Origin: an uncultured Lysobacteraceae bacterium
GTDB taxonomy: Bacteria; Pseudomonadota; Gammaproteobacteria; Xanthomonadales; Xanthomonadaceae
Direction: 5' to 3'
Length of the DNA stretch: 28,832 bases
Assembly (NCBI GenBank): GCA_946482565.1
Contig: CAMLSB010000008.1
Location: forward strand, 1 to 28,832
Both the position numbers and the translations under genes were made by a program. The stretch's first letter is position 1; each line of letters starts with the position of its first letter. Under the pieces are notes generated by a model. It ran no database searches and was not told the DNA's origin. It worked only from the letters and a program-made list of their open reading frames with translations. Shown here piece by piece: positions 15,506 through 28,187 of this stretch.

Positions 15506-15514
15506 GCAGCGTCT

Positions 15515-16580
15515 CTATCGAGTAGCAACAGAAATAATCTTAGCCTGGTCCGATAAAGTCAGATACGGGTGCATCGGAATGCTGATGACTTGTTCTGCAG
15601 CACAATCGCCGTGCGGCAAATTTGCTGATTCATCTCGCACAGCCGGCTGTTTGTTCAACGGCAGCGGGTAGTGGATCGCGGTAGGAATGCCCGCCCCATG
15701 CAATGCCGCCTGCACCTTCGGTCGATCGGCAACTCGGATCGTGAACTGAGCCCATGCGCTGACGTTATGCTCGCTAACGTAAGGCGCATCGATGCCACTT
15801 TTACCCGACAACAATCTCCTATACTCATCTGCTGCCCGCTGCCGCGCGGATAGCTCTTCATCCAGGATTTCCAGCTTCGGCAACAGAATTGCTGCCTGCA
15901 ATGTATCCAGCCGACTATTCATACCAATCCTGATGTGATGATATCGCCTGGACTGCCCATGACGAGCGATCTGGAGCATCGCCGTAGCGAGATCATCATC
16001 CGACGTGAAGATCGCACCACCATCACCATAGCAGCCCAAAGGCTTGCTCGGAAAGAAACTAGTGGTTGCAATCGTTGTCAAATTGCAACTCTTTCGCCCT
16101 TTGTATACGGCCCCGAAGCTTTGCGCCGCATCCTCGATAACGGCCACACCGCGGTCATCAGCAATGGCATTGATAGCGTCGTAGTCCGCGCACTGACCAT
16201 AGAGCGAAACTGGAATAATCGCTTTCGTGCGTGGCGTAATCGCCCGCTCCAAAAGACCTGGATCGAGGTTGTACGTTAGCGGGTCTATGTCCACATAGAC
16301 TGGCTTCGCGCCGAGCACCGCTGACGCCTCCGCGGTTGCAATATAGGTGAAACCAGGTGTGATGACTTCATCCCCGGGGCCAACACCGAGGGCCATCAGT
16401 GCTATTTGCAAAGCATCAGTCCCGTTGGCGACGGAAATACAGTGCTTGGCACCTACATAAGCGGCGAGTCTTCCTTCCAGCTCGGCAACCTCAGGCCCAA
16501 GGATGTATTGCCCATGCGCCAGCACGCGCTCAATGGCTTCATCAATTTTTTTCTTGATAAGCGTTTGTTGCGCCGGCAAG

Positions 16581-16594
<14 letters not shown>
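15515..16594 (-). CDS. wbpE: WbpE-type UDP-3-keto-sugar aminotransferase (DegT/DnrJ/EryC1/StrS)
   Basis: The 359-residue PLP enzyme reads very like Pseudomonas WbpE as I recall it: G-Q-Y-I-L-G-P-E-V (29-37), A-N-G-T-D-A-L-Q-I (56-64), P-G-F-T-Y-I-A-T-A-E (80-89), E-D-A-A-Q-S-F-G-A (154-162) and the PLP lysine K184 in F-F-P-S-K-P-L-G. WbpE moves an amino group from glutamate to C3 of UDP-3-keto-GlcNAcA, releasing 2-oxoglutarate. That product can be the oxidant by which the WbpB-type enzyme recovers NAD+. Its start overlaps the formyltransferase gene by 14 bases, which ties the two proteins to one pathway. Confidence 0.92.
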
Positions 16595-19691
<3,097 letters not shown>

Positions 19692-19704
19692 GCATTCCTT
19701 CCGT

Positions 19705-20997
<1,293 letters not shown>

Positions 20998-21007
20998 GCA
21001 AGTCCGT

Positions 21008-22396
21008 TCAGTGGGGTTCGACGAAAGACGACTGGGCTGGCCTGCGCGCCGCTCGCGCGCCTTGCGCGATCAGGATGCCCGCCAGCAGGGCGGTTGAAGT
21101 CATGAGTGCCGGGGTGCGCAGTGCGTAGTCGGCGCCCGCATGCGCAAGCAACGCGAAGATGCCGAGCAGCGTCGCCCACAGCAGGCGCCGCTCGCCCTCG
21201 TGCCTGCTTAGGTAGCTGGCGACCGCAGCGATGAGTGCAGCGGCGCAGGCCAGGGCGACGAGGCACCCCGCCAACCCGCCTTCCAGCCAGACCTGCGCGT
21301 AGTCGTTGTGGGCGGCGTTGATGTATTGCGGCATCAACAGCGACTCGGGGAAGGCCTGTTGGAACACCGGCACGAAACTGCCGATTCCGCTGCCCCACGG
21401 CAGGTGCAGCGCCCCCAGCGCGAAAGTCGCCTGGCGCATGATCCACCGGATCTCCTCGACCTCGTCGACCTTCATCCAGCCCATCGCGGCCGAAAGCCCG
21501 ATCGCCGCGACGACGGCCGAGATCATGAGCGCCAGCAGGCCAAACCGCCCGTGGCCGGAACGTCGAAGCGCGGACGCCGCCATGCCCAACGGTGCGGCCA
21601 CCAGCATCAGCACACCGATCACCACCGCCGCTCGCGAATTCGTCAGCGGCAAGCCGAGCAGCAAGGTCGCGCCCGCGATGATCGCGGGCCATGGGTTGCG
21701 AGATTTTCCGGTTTCCACATTACGCGCACCGAACGCGCCGATCGCGAACGACAGGCACACGCCCAGCCCGATCAGCATCGCGGTCCCCTGGTGATTCGGG
21801 TTGGCAAACGTGCCGCCCATGGACGGCGCCCACTGCGGATACGGGTTGAGCAGGCTGTCCTGCGGCGCACCGAGTTGCAGGAAGCCGAGGATGAGACTGG
21901 CGATCGGAAGCGCGACGCACATCATCAACAAGCGACGCTGCGTCGTGATGTCGCTCCCCAGCACCCAGGCGAACATGGCCAGGCCGGGCAGCAGGAACAG
22001 CGCGCCGCGCAGCGTTGCCGGCGGGGTCAACGACCAGGTCGTCGCGTAGCCGTGCACGCCTGCCGTGGCGAGGTCGCGGGCGAGCGTTTGCCGCGCGGGC
22101 GTCCATAGCCACCATGACTCCGGCAATGGCAGCAGTTGCAGCCATGGCAGCAAGGCCACCGCAGCCATCGCGACGAGCCCCCATGTGCGAACGCGCGAGC
22201 CGGGCTGCCCCGCGAGCCGCCACAGGCCGAACGCAAGCACCGGCAACCCGAGCAGTTGCGCAGCCACGTCCGTCCAGCCGTGCTGCTGCGAGCTGCCGCC
22301 GGTGACGAACACGAGGATGAAATAGGCGTAGATCAACGCGCTGCTCCGGGATCCTTCCCGCCGATTGTGCGGGATCGCGCCGCAGGAAACACGCAA
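21008..22396 (-). CDS. O-antigen ligase / polymerase family membrane protein (Wzy_C)
   Basis: The 462-residue protein has about twelve membrane segments and Wzy_C-type signatures: [11 protein letters not shown] near 194-204, L-T-N-S-R-A-A near 250, W-G-S-G-I-G-S-F near 335, and [15 protein letters not shown] near 360. Such proteins either polymerise repeat units or transfer the chain to lipid A core or protein. The frame opens at TTG 22396 with AGGGG six bases before it. A second TTG at 22336, preceded by GGAG and lying right before the first membrane segment, is an alternative that removes 20 polar residues. It begins just past a strong terminator, so its own promoter should lie between 22396 and 22470, although I see no clear one. 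Confidence 0.82.
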   Translation of the reverse strand: MRVSCGAIPHNRREGSRSSALIYAYFILVFVTGGSSQQHGWTDVAAQLLGLPVLAFGLWRLAGQPGSRVRTWGLVAMAAVALLPWLQLLPLPESWWLWTPARQTLARDLATAGVHGYATTWSLTPPATLRGALFLLPGLAMFAWVLGSDITTQRRLLMMCVALPIASLILGFLQLGAPQDSLLNPYPQWAPSMGGTFANPNHQGTAMLIGLGVCLSFAIGAFGARNVETGKSRNPWPAIIAGATLLLGLPLTNSRAAVVIGVLMLVAAPLGMAASALRRSGHGRFGLLALMISAVVAAIGLSAAMGWMKVDEVEEIRWIMRQATFALGALHLPWGSGIGSFVPVFQQAFPESLLMPQYINAAHNDYAQVWLEGGLAGCLVALACAAALIAAVASYLSRHEGERRLLWATLLGIFALLAHAGADYALRTPALMTSTALLAGILIAQGARAARRPAQSSFVEPH

Positions 22397-22415
22397 ATTC
22401 GGCCCCTATCCGGCC

Positions 22416-22450
22416 AAAAAGGAATGGCCGCGCATTGCGCGGCCATTCCG
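22416..22450 (-). terminator. Strong Rho-independent terminator after the small secreted-protein gene
   Basis: GGAATGGCCGCGCA (22421-22434) is repeated as a perfect inverted copy at 22436-22449, a 14-bp stem. On the minus strand it is followed by TTTTTGG. It lies 18 bases beyond the stop codon at 22468 and separates the export/regulatory block from the sugar and assembly block. Confidence 0.88.
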
Positions 22451-22467
22451 TTTCGCCAACCTCGACC

Positions 22468-22932
22468 TTACTTGCTGGCCGGCCTGTCGATGTCGTTGGC
22501 GCCGTTGCTATCGCTGTTCTGCTTCGCCTGGTATGCGCCGGCAACCACGACAACGGCGGTGCCGGCCGCAATACCGGTCACGCCGCCCAAGCCGCCCGCG
22601 AGACTCGCGACGCTGACCGTTCCGGTGCCCGCCGCCGTCGCGACCGCCGAGACGAGGCCACCCGCGCCGACCGAGTACGTACCCGCGGTCAGGGTGACCG
22701 TTCCGGCTGCGGTCGTCACCGTCGCGGTGCCGCCCGTGCCGACGACGATCGTCTGGCCCTCTGCCAGGGTCTGGCCCGCGGTGGCGGACACCATGCTGCC
22801 GCCCGGCCCCGACACCATCACGTCGCCGTTGACGGTGGTCAGCGTCTGGACCGGCGCGGTCTGCGCGTGGACGGGCACTGCGAGGGCCAGGAGAGACATG
22901 GCGGCGAGGACGAACCCTAGTGGCGACTTCAT
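22468..22932 (-). CDS. Small secreted Gly/Thr/Val-rich protein with FecR-like repeat
   Basis: The 154-residue protein (ATG 22932; AAGGAA lies six bases before it) begins M-K-S-P and has a Sec signal peptide ending near V-H-A-Q-T. The mature part carries a short beta-rich segment, V-N-G-D-V-M-V-S-G-P-G then G-Q-T-L-A-E-G-Q-T-I-V-V-G, recalling the FecR domain (G-x-V ... G-x-x-L-x-x-G-x-x-I). A Gly/Ala/Val-rich hydrophobic stretch of about 35 residues follows, then a polar tail ending P-A-S-K. I do not recognise a named family. Its place between polysaccharide genes and its own terminator suggest separate, perhaps higher, expression. A role at the cell surface is a guess. Confidence 0.75.
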   Translation of the reverse strand: MKSPLGFVLAAMSLLALAVPVHAQTAPVQTLTTVNGDVMVSGPGGSMVSATAGQTLAEGQTIVVGTGGTATVTTAAGTVTLTAGTYSVGAGGLVSAVATAAGTGTVSVASLAGGLGGVTGIAAGTAVVVVAGAYQAKQNSDSNGANDIDRPASK

Positions 22933-23002
22933 GCGAAATTCCTTGTTCCATTGCAAAACGGGGGGTGTGCCTGGCCCGCTGGACTGGACCGTGCCTATTC
23001 AT

Positions 23003-23031
23003 ACGTTAATCGGAATCCGGACCGGCCACAA
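23003..23031 (-). promoter_or_regulatory. Weak promoter candidate for the small secreted-protein gene
   Basis: On the minus strand TTGTGG (23031-23026), a 17-base spacer and TAACGT (23008-23003) precede the ATG at 22932 by about 70 bases. The -10 box is a poor match. Confidence 0.25.
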
Positions 23032-23037
23032 GGAGAA

Positions 23038-23054
23038 GGCCCGCCCTGAGGGCC
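23038..23054 (-). terminator. Weak hairpin after the TPR gene
   Basis: GGCCC (23038-23042) and GGGCC (23050-23054) form a 5-bp stem with a seven-base loop, followed on the minus strand by TTCTCCTT. It lies 17 bases past the TPR gene stop. It may only slow transcription. Confidence 0.3.
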
Positions 23055-23070
23055 GCCATGCCCGGCCTCG

Positions 23071-24300
23071 CTACCCCGCAGGCATCCGGGTGATCGCGAT
23101 GTCGTCAAGCCAGAGATCGCCGCTGACCTGCCGCGCGGATCCGGCGACCGCCGGATTGCGCAATTCGAGCCACTGCCCGTCGCATTGCGTGGATGGCACG
23201 TCGAACTGCGTATTCAGCAAACGCCAGCCGAAACTGCCGTCGAGCCGTTCGCCGGTGGCGATGGTCGCGCCGCGGTCGCAGCGCACTACCCATTGCAGGC
23301 CCTGGTCGCTGCGCAGGAAATCGGCGCGCGCGTTCAGCGACAGCCGGTAGTGGCCCGGGGCGAGCAACAAGGCCTGCCGCAGGTTGCCGCGCTCGGCCTG
23401 GCCGATGAAGTGGAGGTGCGCCGCGCGACTGCCGCGCGTGCCGGCGCCTTCCTCGATGTCCGTGAACACGCCCTTGACCGGGTCGTTGCGCCAGTCGAAG
23501 CCAATGCCCGTGAGCGCCTGTTCGAAGCCACCGTTGCGCACCGGCGGGATGACCAGCGGGCCGGGGCCGAGCGTGCCGATCCAGCGCGCGAAGGCATCGC
23601 CCCAGCGCTCGTCGGCGAACATGCGGTCGAGCCAGCGTGCGACTTCCGCTTGCGTCAACTCGCCATGCTGCGCCAGCCAGCTGTAGACGTTGTCGGCGCC
23701 GAGCGCGGGTGCGTCCTTGCCGGCAAGCGCATTGAGGAACGCCGCACGCCACGGCGGATCGCGCGCGAGGGTCTGCGCGAGCACGGCCGCGAACTTCGGG
23801 TCCTGCGCCTGTTGCGCAAGCAGCGGATACAGCACTTTTCCGCGCTGGGGGCTGAGCCTCAGCAGCGCGTCGATCTGGATCATCGCCGCGGGCACGTCCT
23901 GCGCCTTCAGTGCCGCCAGGGCGGCCTGCACCCGCACGTCGCGATCGCGCGGCGCGCGTTGCACGGCAATCGCGAGCAGCCGGGGGGCGTCGGCATCGCC
24001 GCGGGCGATGGCCGCGAGTGCGAGGACGGCAAAAGCGTCGCCCCGCCCAGGCGCAACGGCGAGCAGGTGGCGCGCGGTCGCCGTCGCCGCATTCATGTCG
24101 CCCGCGCGAAGCTGTCGGCGTGCGACGGCGAGCAGCGCCTGCGGATGGTCCGGATCGAGCCGCAAGGCAGCTTCGGGGTCCGAACCGGCGAGCAGGTCGG
24201 CACGCGTCGCCTGGACCGTGATCCACCCGATCCAGGCGAGCAGCACGATGCCCGCCGCGGCGAGGGCGATGCGCACGGGTGTGGCGCCCTGCCCGCTCAT
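23071..24300 (-). CDS. Membrane-anchored TPR protein with C-terminal carbohydrate-binding-like beta domain
   Basis: The 409-residue protein starts at the ATG that overlaps the J-domain gene stop (ATGA). It has one N-terminal membrane segment (about 10-30), helical TPR-like pairs (about 37-190, for example D-P-D-H-P-Q-A-L-L-A-V-A-R), a helical middle part, and a beta-rich C-terminal domain (about 255-405) beginning V-R-N-G-G-F-E-Q-A-L and ending D-L-W-L-D-D-I-A-I. That start and end are typical of jelly-roll carbohydrate-binding modules. The bulk should be periplasmic. It may act as a scaffold for polysaccharide assembly or length control, an inference from position. No catalytic motif is seen. 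Confidence 0.8.
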   Translation of the reverse strand: MSGQGATPVRIALAAAGIVLLAWIGWITVQATRADLLAGSDPEAALRLDPDHPQALLAVARRQLRAGDMNAATATARHLLAVAPGRGDAFAVLALAAIARGDADAPRLLAIAVQRAPRDRDVRVQAALAALKAQDVPAAMIQIDALLRLSPQRGKVLYPLLAQQAQDPKFAAVLAQTLARDPPWRAAFLNALAGKDAPALGADNVYSWLAQHGELTQAEVARWLDRMFADERWGDAFARWIGTLGPGPLVIPPVRNGGFEQALTGIGFDWRNDPVKGVFTDIEEGAGTRGSRAAHLHFIGQAERGNLRQALLLAPGHYRLSLNARADFLRSDQGLQWVVRCDRGATIATGERLDGSFGWRLLNTQFDVPSTQCDGQWLELRNPAVAGSARQVSGDLWLDDIAITRMPAG

Positions 24301-25775
24301 GCCGACGGCCCCAGCGTGACGCCGTGCACGAGCCACAGGCCTTCGCGCCAGACGAGCGTCACCTGGAGGCGTCCATTGCACGGCACGTCGCTGGACGAGC
24401 GGCAACGATAATCGGCGCTGAGGCTGGCTTGTTCGGGGCGCATGCGCCAGGCACGACCACTCAGTTCCAGCTGGCTGCCCTTGCGCGCGTTGAGTCGCTG
24501 GCGTGCCTGGTCGGTTTCGGTCATGGCCTGGACGTTGTCCCACAGTGGCACGGCGTTGGGGCGCGATGCGAGGTAGCCGGTGAGCTGGGCGATCCGCTGC
24601 TCCGCGAGCGGCAGGCGCGCGGCAACGAGCGCGGCATCCTCCGACCCGATCCTGGGCGCCGCCTGTTGCGGGGTTGGCGCGTTCGCGGGCGGGACTGCCG
24701 CCGGCGACGGTCCTGCGGCCGGCGTGCTGGCAGCGACCGGCGCCTGCGCGACCTGCGGCAGGGCCTGCGGCGGCGTGGTCGCTGGGCTCGATGCGGGCGC
24801 CTGCGGGACGGGCGCCGGCACTCCGGCGCTGGAAACGGCCTGGCGTGCCGCCGGCACGGTGGAGACGGCGGACACCACGCCGGCCCGGGCTTGCGGTGGT
24901 CGGTGCAAGGGGCGGAGCGCGGCCGCGACGAACGCGCGCAAGGGGTTCACGGGTGGCGCGGCCACCGGCTTGCGCTCGTGCACCGCGGGCGGCGACGCAT
25001 CGTCGGCCGCGGGGGCGTCTCCGGGGGAAGCGGAATCCGCCGGCGACGGCGCAGGCTCCACGGACAATGCGGCGCCGAGCACGCCGAGATCACGGTCCTC
25101 GATCGCCGGACGCGTCGCCTCGTGCGTGGTCGCAGCGTCGGCAATCTCGTCGGGATCCCACTGCGCGCCGTGGTCCGGGTTGCGCACGATCAGCACCACC
25201 AATACCCCGCACGCCACCAGCGCGGCCGCGACCAGCCAGCGCGACCGTCGGCCATAGCGCGGCGCTTCCTCGTCGTGGCCCCAGTGCCGCACCGTTTCCG
25301 GCGAGAGCGGCGCGGCAGCGCCGGCCAGTCGTGCCTCCGCGAGCCGCACGTCATAGGCGTGGCGCGTGTCGGGCAAGCGCAGTTGCGCGAAGGCCTGGTT
25401 CACCCGCGTCGCGAAGATCGACGCGTCGCCCGCCTGCGCGCGGTCGGGATGCAGCCAGCGCTGCAGCCAGCGGTGGTGAGTGCGGATCTCCTCGGGCGAG
25501 GCATCGGCTGCGAGGCCGAGGATACGATAGGCATCCGCATCCGGATCCGCGAACAGGACCTGCTCGAGGTAGAAGCGTGCGGCCTCGAGCACCACCGGTT
25601 CCGGCTCACCGAGTTCCGCGGCCGCCGCCTGTACGGCCGGAGGCGAACCTGCCGCGACCTCGATCGCATGCACGAGCCCGGGGGGCAACGGACGCTCCCG
25701 CAGCCGGAAGCGTTCGCCCGGTGCGCGATGCAGCGCCAGTGCGGTTTCCAGGATGTGTGCGGCGGGTGAGCGCAA
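24297..25775 (-). CDS. Membrane J-domain (DnaJ-like) protein in the polysaccharide operon
   Basis: The 492-residue protein starts at TTG 25775, which has a strong AGGGGGA four bases before it, while no ATG lies near. After an N-terminal region (1-75) comes a J-domain (about 80-145) with A-Y-R-I-L-G-L (82-88) and an intact H-P-D (109-111), the contact motif for DnaK. A single membrane segment lies at about 180-198. Then follow a long Pro/Ala-rich region (about 215-385) and a small C-terminal alpha/beta domain (about 390-492) with two Cys. The likely topology has the J-domain in the cytosol and the C-terminal domain in the periplasm. It sits between the autokinase and TPR genes and overlaps the latter by ATGA. 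A role in recruiting DnaK to the export machinery is an inference. Confidence 0.83.
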   Translation of the reverse strand: MRSPAAHILETALALHRAPGERFRLRERPLPPGLVHAIEVAAGSPPAVQAAAAELGEPEPVVLEAARFYLEQVLFADPDADAYRILGLAADASPEEIRTHHRWLQRWLHPDRAQAGDASIFATRVNQAFAQLRLPDTRHAYDVRLAEARLAGAAAPLSPETVRHWGHDEEAPRYGRRSRWLVAAALVACGVLVVLIVRNPDHGAQWDPDEIADAATTHEATRPAIEDRDLGVLGAALSVEPAPSPADSASPGDAPAADDASPPAVHERKPVAAPPVNPLRAFVAAALRPLHRPPQARAGVVSAVSTVPAARQAVSSAGVPAPVPQAPASSPATTPPQALPQVAQAPVAASTPAAGPSPAAVPPANAPTPQQAAPRIGSEDAALVAARLPLAEQRIAQLTGYLASRPNAVPLWDNVQAMTETDQARQRLNARKGSQLELSGRAWRMRPEQASLSADYRCRSSSDVPCNGRLQVTLVWREGLWLVHGVTLGPSA

Positions 25776-25779
25776 GGAT

Positions 25780-25786
25780 TCCCCCT
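25780..25786 (-). promoter_or_regulatory. Ribosome binding site that fixes a TTG start
   Basis: AGGGGGA on the minus strand lies four bases before TTG 25775. It supports this rare start codon for the J-domain gene. Confidence 0.7.
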
Positions 25787-25818
25787 GAATCCCGGGCGGG
25801 CTTGGCCGGGCCTTTGGT

Positions 25819-25842
25819 CAGCCGACCATGGGTCGGCTCTAC
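25819..25842 (-). repeat. GTAG-headed palindromic REP element at the end of the autokinase gene
   Basis: On the minus strand GTAGAGCCGACC (from 25842) and CATGGTCGGCTG form the same hairpin as the copy at 3369-3392. The TAG of the GTAG head is the stop codon of the autokinase gene. It may also act as a hairpin between this gene and the J-domain gene. Confidence 0.85.
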
Positions 25843-28130
25843 TTTTGGGTCAACTGTTTGTTTCCGCCGTAGGCGTAGTAGCCGTAGCTGCCGTAACCGT
25901 ATCCGTAGCCGTGCTGCTGTGCGGCGTACTTGCTGAGGACGACGCCGATGATGCGGGCGCGCGCCACCATCAGGCGCTTCACCGACATCTGCGCGGCCTG
26001 GATGCGGGTCTTGCCCGCTTCCACCACCAGCAGGGTGCCGGCCGAGGCATTGGCCAGGATCGGCGCGTCGGCCAGGCCGAGCACCGGCGGGCCGTCGATC
26101 ACGATCTGGTCGTAGCTTTCCGCGGCGACGGTGAGCAGCGAGATCAGCTTGCTGCCCGCGAGCAGTTCCGCCGGGTTCGGCGGCAGCGGCCCGGCGAGCA
26201 CGATCTTCAGGCGCGGATCGTCGGTGTCCTGCACGGCTTCGTTGATGGTGGCCGCGCCGGACAGCAGGTTGCTCAGGCCGATTTCGCCGCGGATCTCCGC
26301 CACCTTGTGCAGCGACGGGTTGCGCAGGTCGCCATCGATCAGCAGCGTGCGCTTGCCGAGCTGCGCGAAGTTGCGTGCCAGCGACCATGCGGTGGTCGAC
26401 TTGCCTTCGCTCGGGCCGGCGCTGGTGACCAGCAGGACCTTGGGCACGCCGCTGTCGGTGGAGAACTGCAGCGCGGTGCGCACCGAGCGATAGGCCTCGG
26501 AGAACGCCGAGCGCAGGTCGCGCAGCGCCTGGGCCGGGATCTCCTGCTTCTTGAGGCGCGGGATGATGCCGAGCACGGACAGGCGCAGGCGCTGTTCGAC
26601 ATCCTGCGGCGTCTTCAGCGTCTGGTCCATGAACTCGAGCACGAACGCGGTGAGCACGCCGAGCATGGCGCCGAGCAGCAGGCCGATGGCCAGGTTCAGC
26701 GGCAGGTTCGGCTTGTAGCGCGACTGCGGCGGCAGCGCGCGGTCGACGATGGACACGTTGTTGGTGCCCACGCCACTGGCGATGCCGACTTCCTTGTAGC
26801 GCTGCAGCAGCGCGTCGTAGAGCTGGCGGTTGGTGTCGACTTCGCGCTTGAGGATGTTGTACTGGATGCTGCGGTTGTCGACGTCCAGGGTCTGGCTGCG
26901 CAAGGCGTCGATCTTGCCGAGCAGCAGGTTCTCCTGCGACTGCGCGGCCGCGTACTCCGACTTCACCGACGCGCGGATGTTGTGCAGTTCGCCGGCGATC
27001 TGCTTGTCGAGCTCCTTGATCTGCCCCTCGAGCTGCTTCATCTCCGGGTATTCGGGCTTGAACACCTGCAGCTTCTGCTGGTACTGGCCCTGCAGGTCCG
27101 CGCGCTGCTGCTGCAGGGTGCGGATGATCGAATTGGCGAGCATGTCGGCCGGCAGGGCCGCGCCGCTCGCGCCTGCGGCCTCGCGCCAGCGCGCCTCGGC
27201 GCGGATCCGCTGCGCCTGCGCGTCGGCGAGCTGGCTGTTGAGCTCGGACAGGTTCTGCGATACCAGCGACTGCTCGCCCGTGCCGCCCGCGGTGACGTTG
27301 ACGATGTGTTCCTTCTGCGCGAAGGCGACGAGCTGGCGCTCGGAATCCTCCAGCTTGGCCTTCAGCTGGCGCAGGCGGTCTTCCAGGTAAGTCTTGGCGT
27401 AGGAAGACGCATCGAACTTGCGCTCGAGCTGCTGCGCGATGAAGCCTTCGGCGAGCGCGTTGGCCACGCGCGCCGAGAACACCGGATTGCCGCTGTCGAA
27501 GCTGACCTTGACCAGGCGCGAATTGCGGACCGGATCGATGCTCAGGCCGTCCTGCACCACGGCGACCGCGTCGCGCAGCGCCTGCGTCTTGTCCGCCTTG
27601 TCGCTGGCGGCCGCCTCTTCACGGGTCTGCGGGCGCAGGGACTGCATCAGCCGGCTGAACCACGAATGCTTGGCCACGCTGCCCAGCGAGCGCGCATTGG
27701 CGAGGTTGAGCGAGTCGGCGGTACGCTCGGCGAGCGCGCGGCTCTGCAGCAGCTCGTACTGGGTCTGGTAGAAGTCGCCGCTGTTGGCGGCCTCGGGCGC
27801 CTGCATGCCCTCCACCTGCACGATCTGCATGGCTTCGCGATCGATCTGCAGCGTCGTCGTCGCGCGATACACCGCGGGCGTCAGCAGCGTGATCAGCAGC
27901 GACAGCGCCAGGATGCTGGCCAGCACGCCCAGCACCAGCCAGCGACGCTTGCGCAGGATCTGCCAGTAGGCGAGCAAGTCGATCTCGTCCTCGTCGCGCC
28001 TGGGCTCCTCGAACAGGTCGAGGGCCATGCTGCCCTGGCGCAGGGCGAGCATGCCCTGCTCCGGGCCGCGTCGCGCGGGAAGGCGCGGATCCTGGTCGTT
28101 GGCGCCGATGGGCAGGTTCTCGTCAGACAT
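25839..28130 (-). CDS. Wzc-like polysaccharide co-polymerase with bacterial tyrosine kinase domain
   Basis: The 763-residue inner-membrane protein has a cytosolic N-terminus, a Wzz-type chain-length region (first membrane segment about 64-85, second about 475-497) and a long periplasmic coiled-coil and GNVR part between them. The cytosolic BY-kinase domain has Walker A G-P-S-E-G-K-S-T-T near 573, Walker A' L-L-I-D-G-D-L-R-N-P near 600 and Walker B I-V-I-D-G-P-P near 673. The C-terminal tail carries seven Tyr in seventeen residues (Gly-Tyr repeats), the autophosphorylation cluster of this family. It should control chain length and export together with the outer-membrane protein encoded upstream. 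No Wzb-type phosphatase gene is in the window. The stop codon lies in a GTAG repeat. Confidence 0.94.
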   Translation of the reverse strand: MSDENLPIGANDQDPRLPARRGPEQGMLALRQGSMALDLFEEPRRDEDEIDLLAYWQILRKRRWLVLGVLASILALSLLITLLTPAVYRATTTLQIDREAMQIVQVEGMQAPEAANSGDFYQTQYELLQSRALAERTADSLNLANARSLGSVAKHSWFSRLMQSLRPQTREEAAASDKADKTQALRDAVAVVQDGLSIDPVRNSRLVKVSFDSGNPVFSARVANALAEGFIAQQLERKFDASSYAKTYLEDRLRQLKAKLEDSERQLVAFAQKEHIVNVTAGGTGEQSLVSQNLSELNSQLADAQAQRIRAEARWREAAGASGAALPADMLANSIIRTLQQQRADLQGQYQQKLQVFKPEYPEMKQLEGQIKELDKQIAGELHNIRASVKSEYAAAQSQENLLLGKIDALRSQTLDVDNRSIQYNILKREVDTNRQLYDALLQRYKEVGIASGVGTNNVSIVDRALPPQSRYKPNLPLNLAIGLLLGAMLGVLTAFVLEFMDQTLKTPQDVEQRLRLSVLGIIPRLKKQEIPAQALRDLRSAFSEAYRSVRTALQFSTDSGVPKVLLVTSAGPSEGKSTTAWSLARNFAQLGKRTLLIDGDLRNPSLHKVAEIRGEIGLSNLLSGAATINEAVQDTDDPRLKIVLAGPLPPNPAELLAGSKLISLLTVAAESYDQIVIDGPPVLGLADAPILANASAGTLLVVEAGKTRIQAAQMSVKRLMVARARIIGVVLSKYAAQQHGYGYGYGSYGYYAYGGNKQLTQK

Positions 28131-28187
28131 CGAGTCGGGATCGTCCGTGCAGGCTGAGGGGGGAGAAAACGGGGATGGCGGTGGCGA

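Noticed and set aside
25870..25925. A CRISPR-like or satellite tandem repeat
   Set aside because: The periodicity comes from Gly-Tyr codons in the kinase tail. There are no spacers and no cas genes.
25845..28157. A 770-codon open frame on the plus strand, antisense to the Wzc-like gene
   Set aside because: It is the opposite-strand shadow of a clear kinase gene in high-GC DNA. Its translation is Arg/Ala/Gly/Val-rich without any domain.
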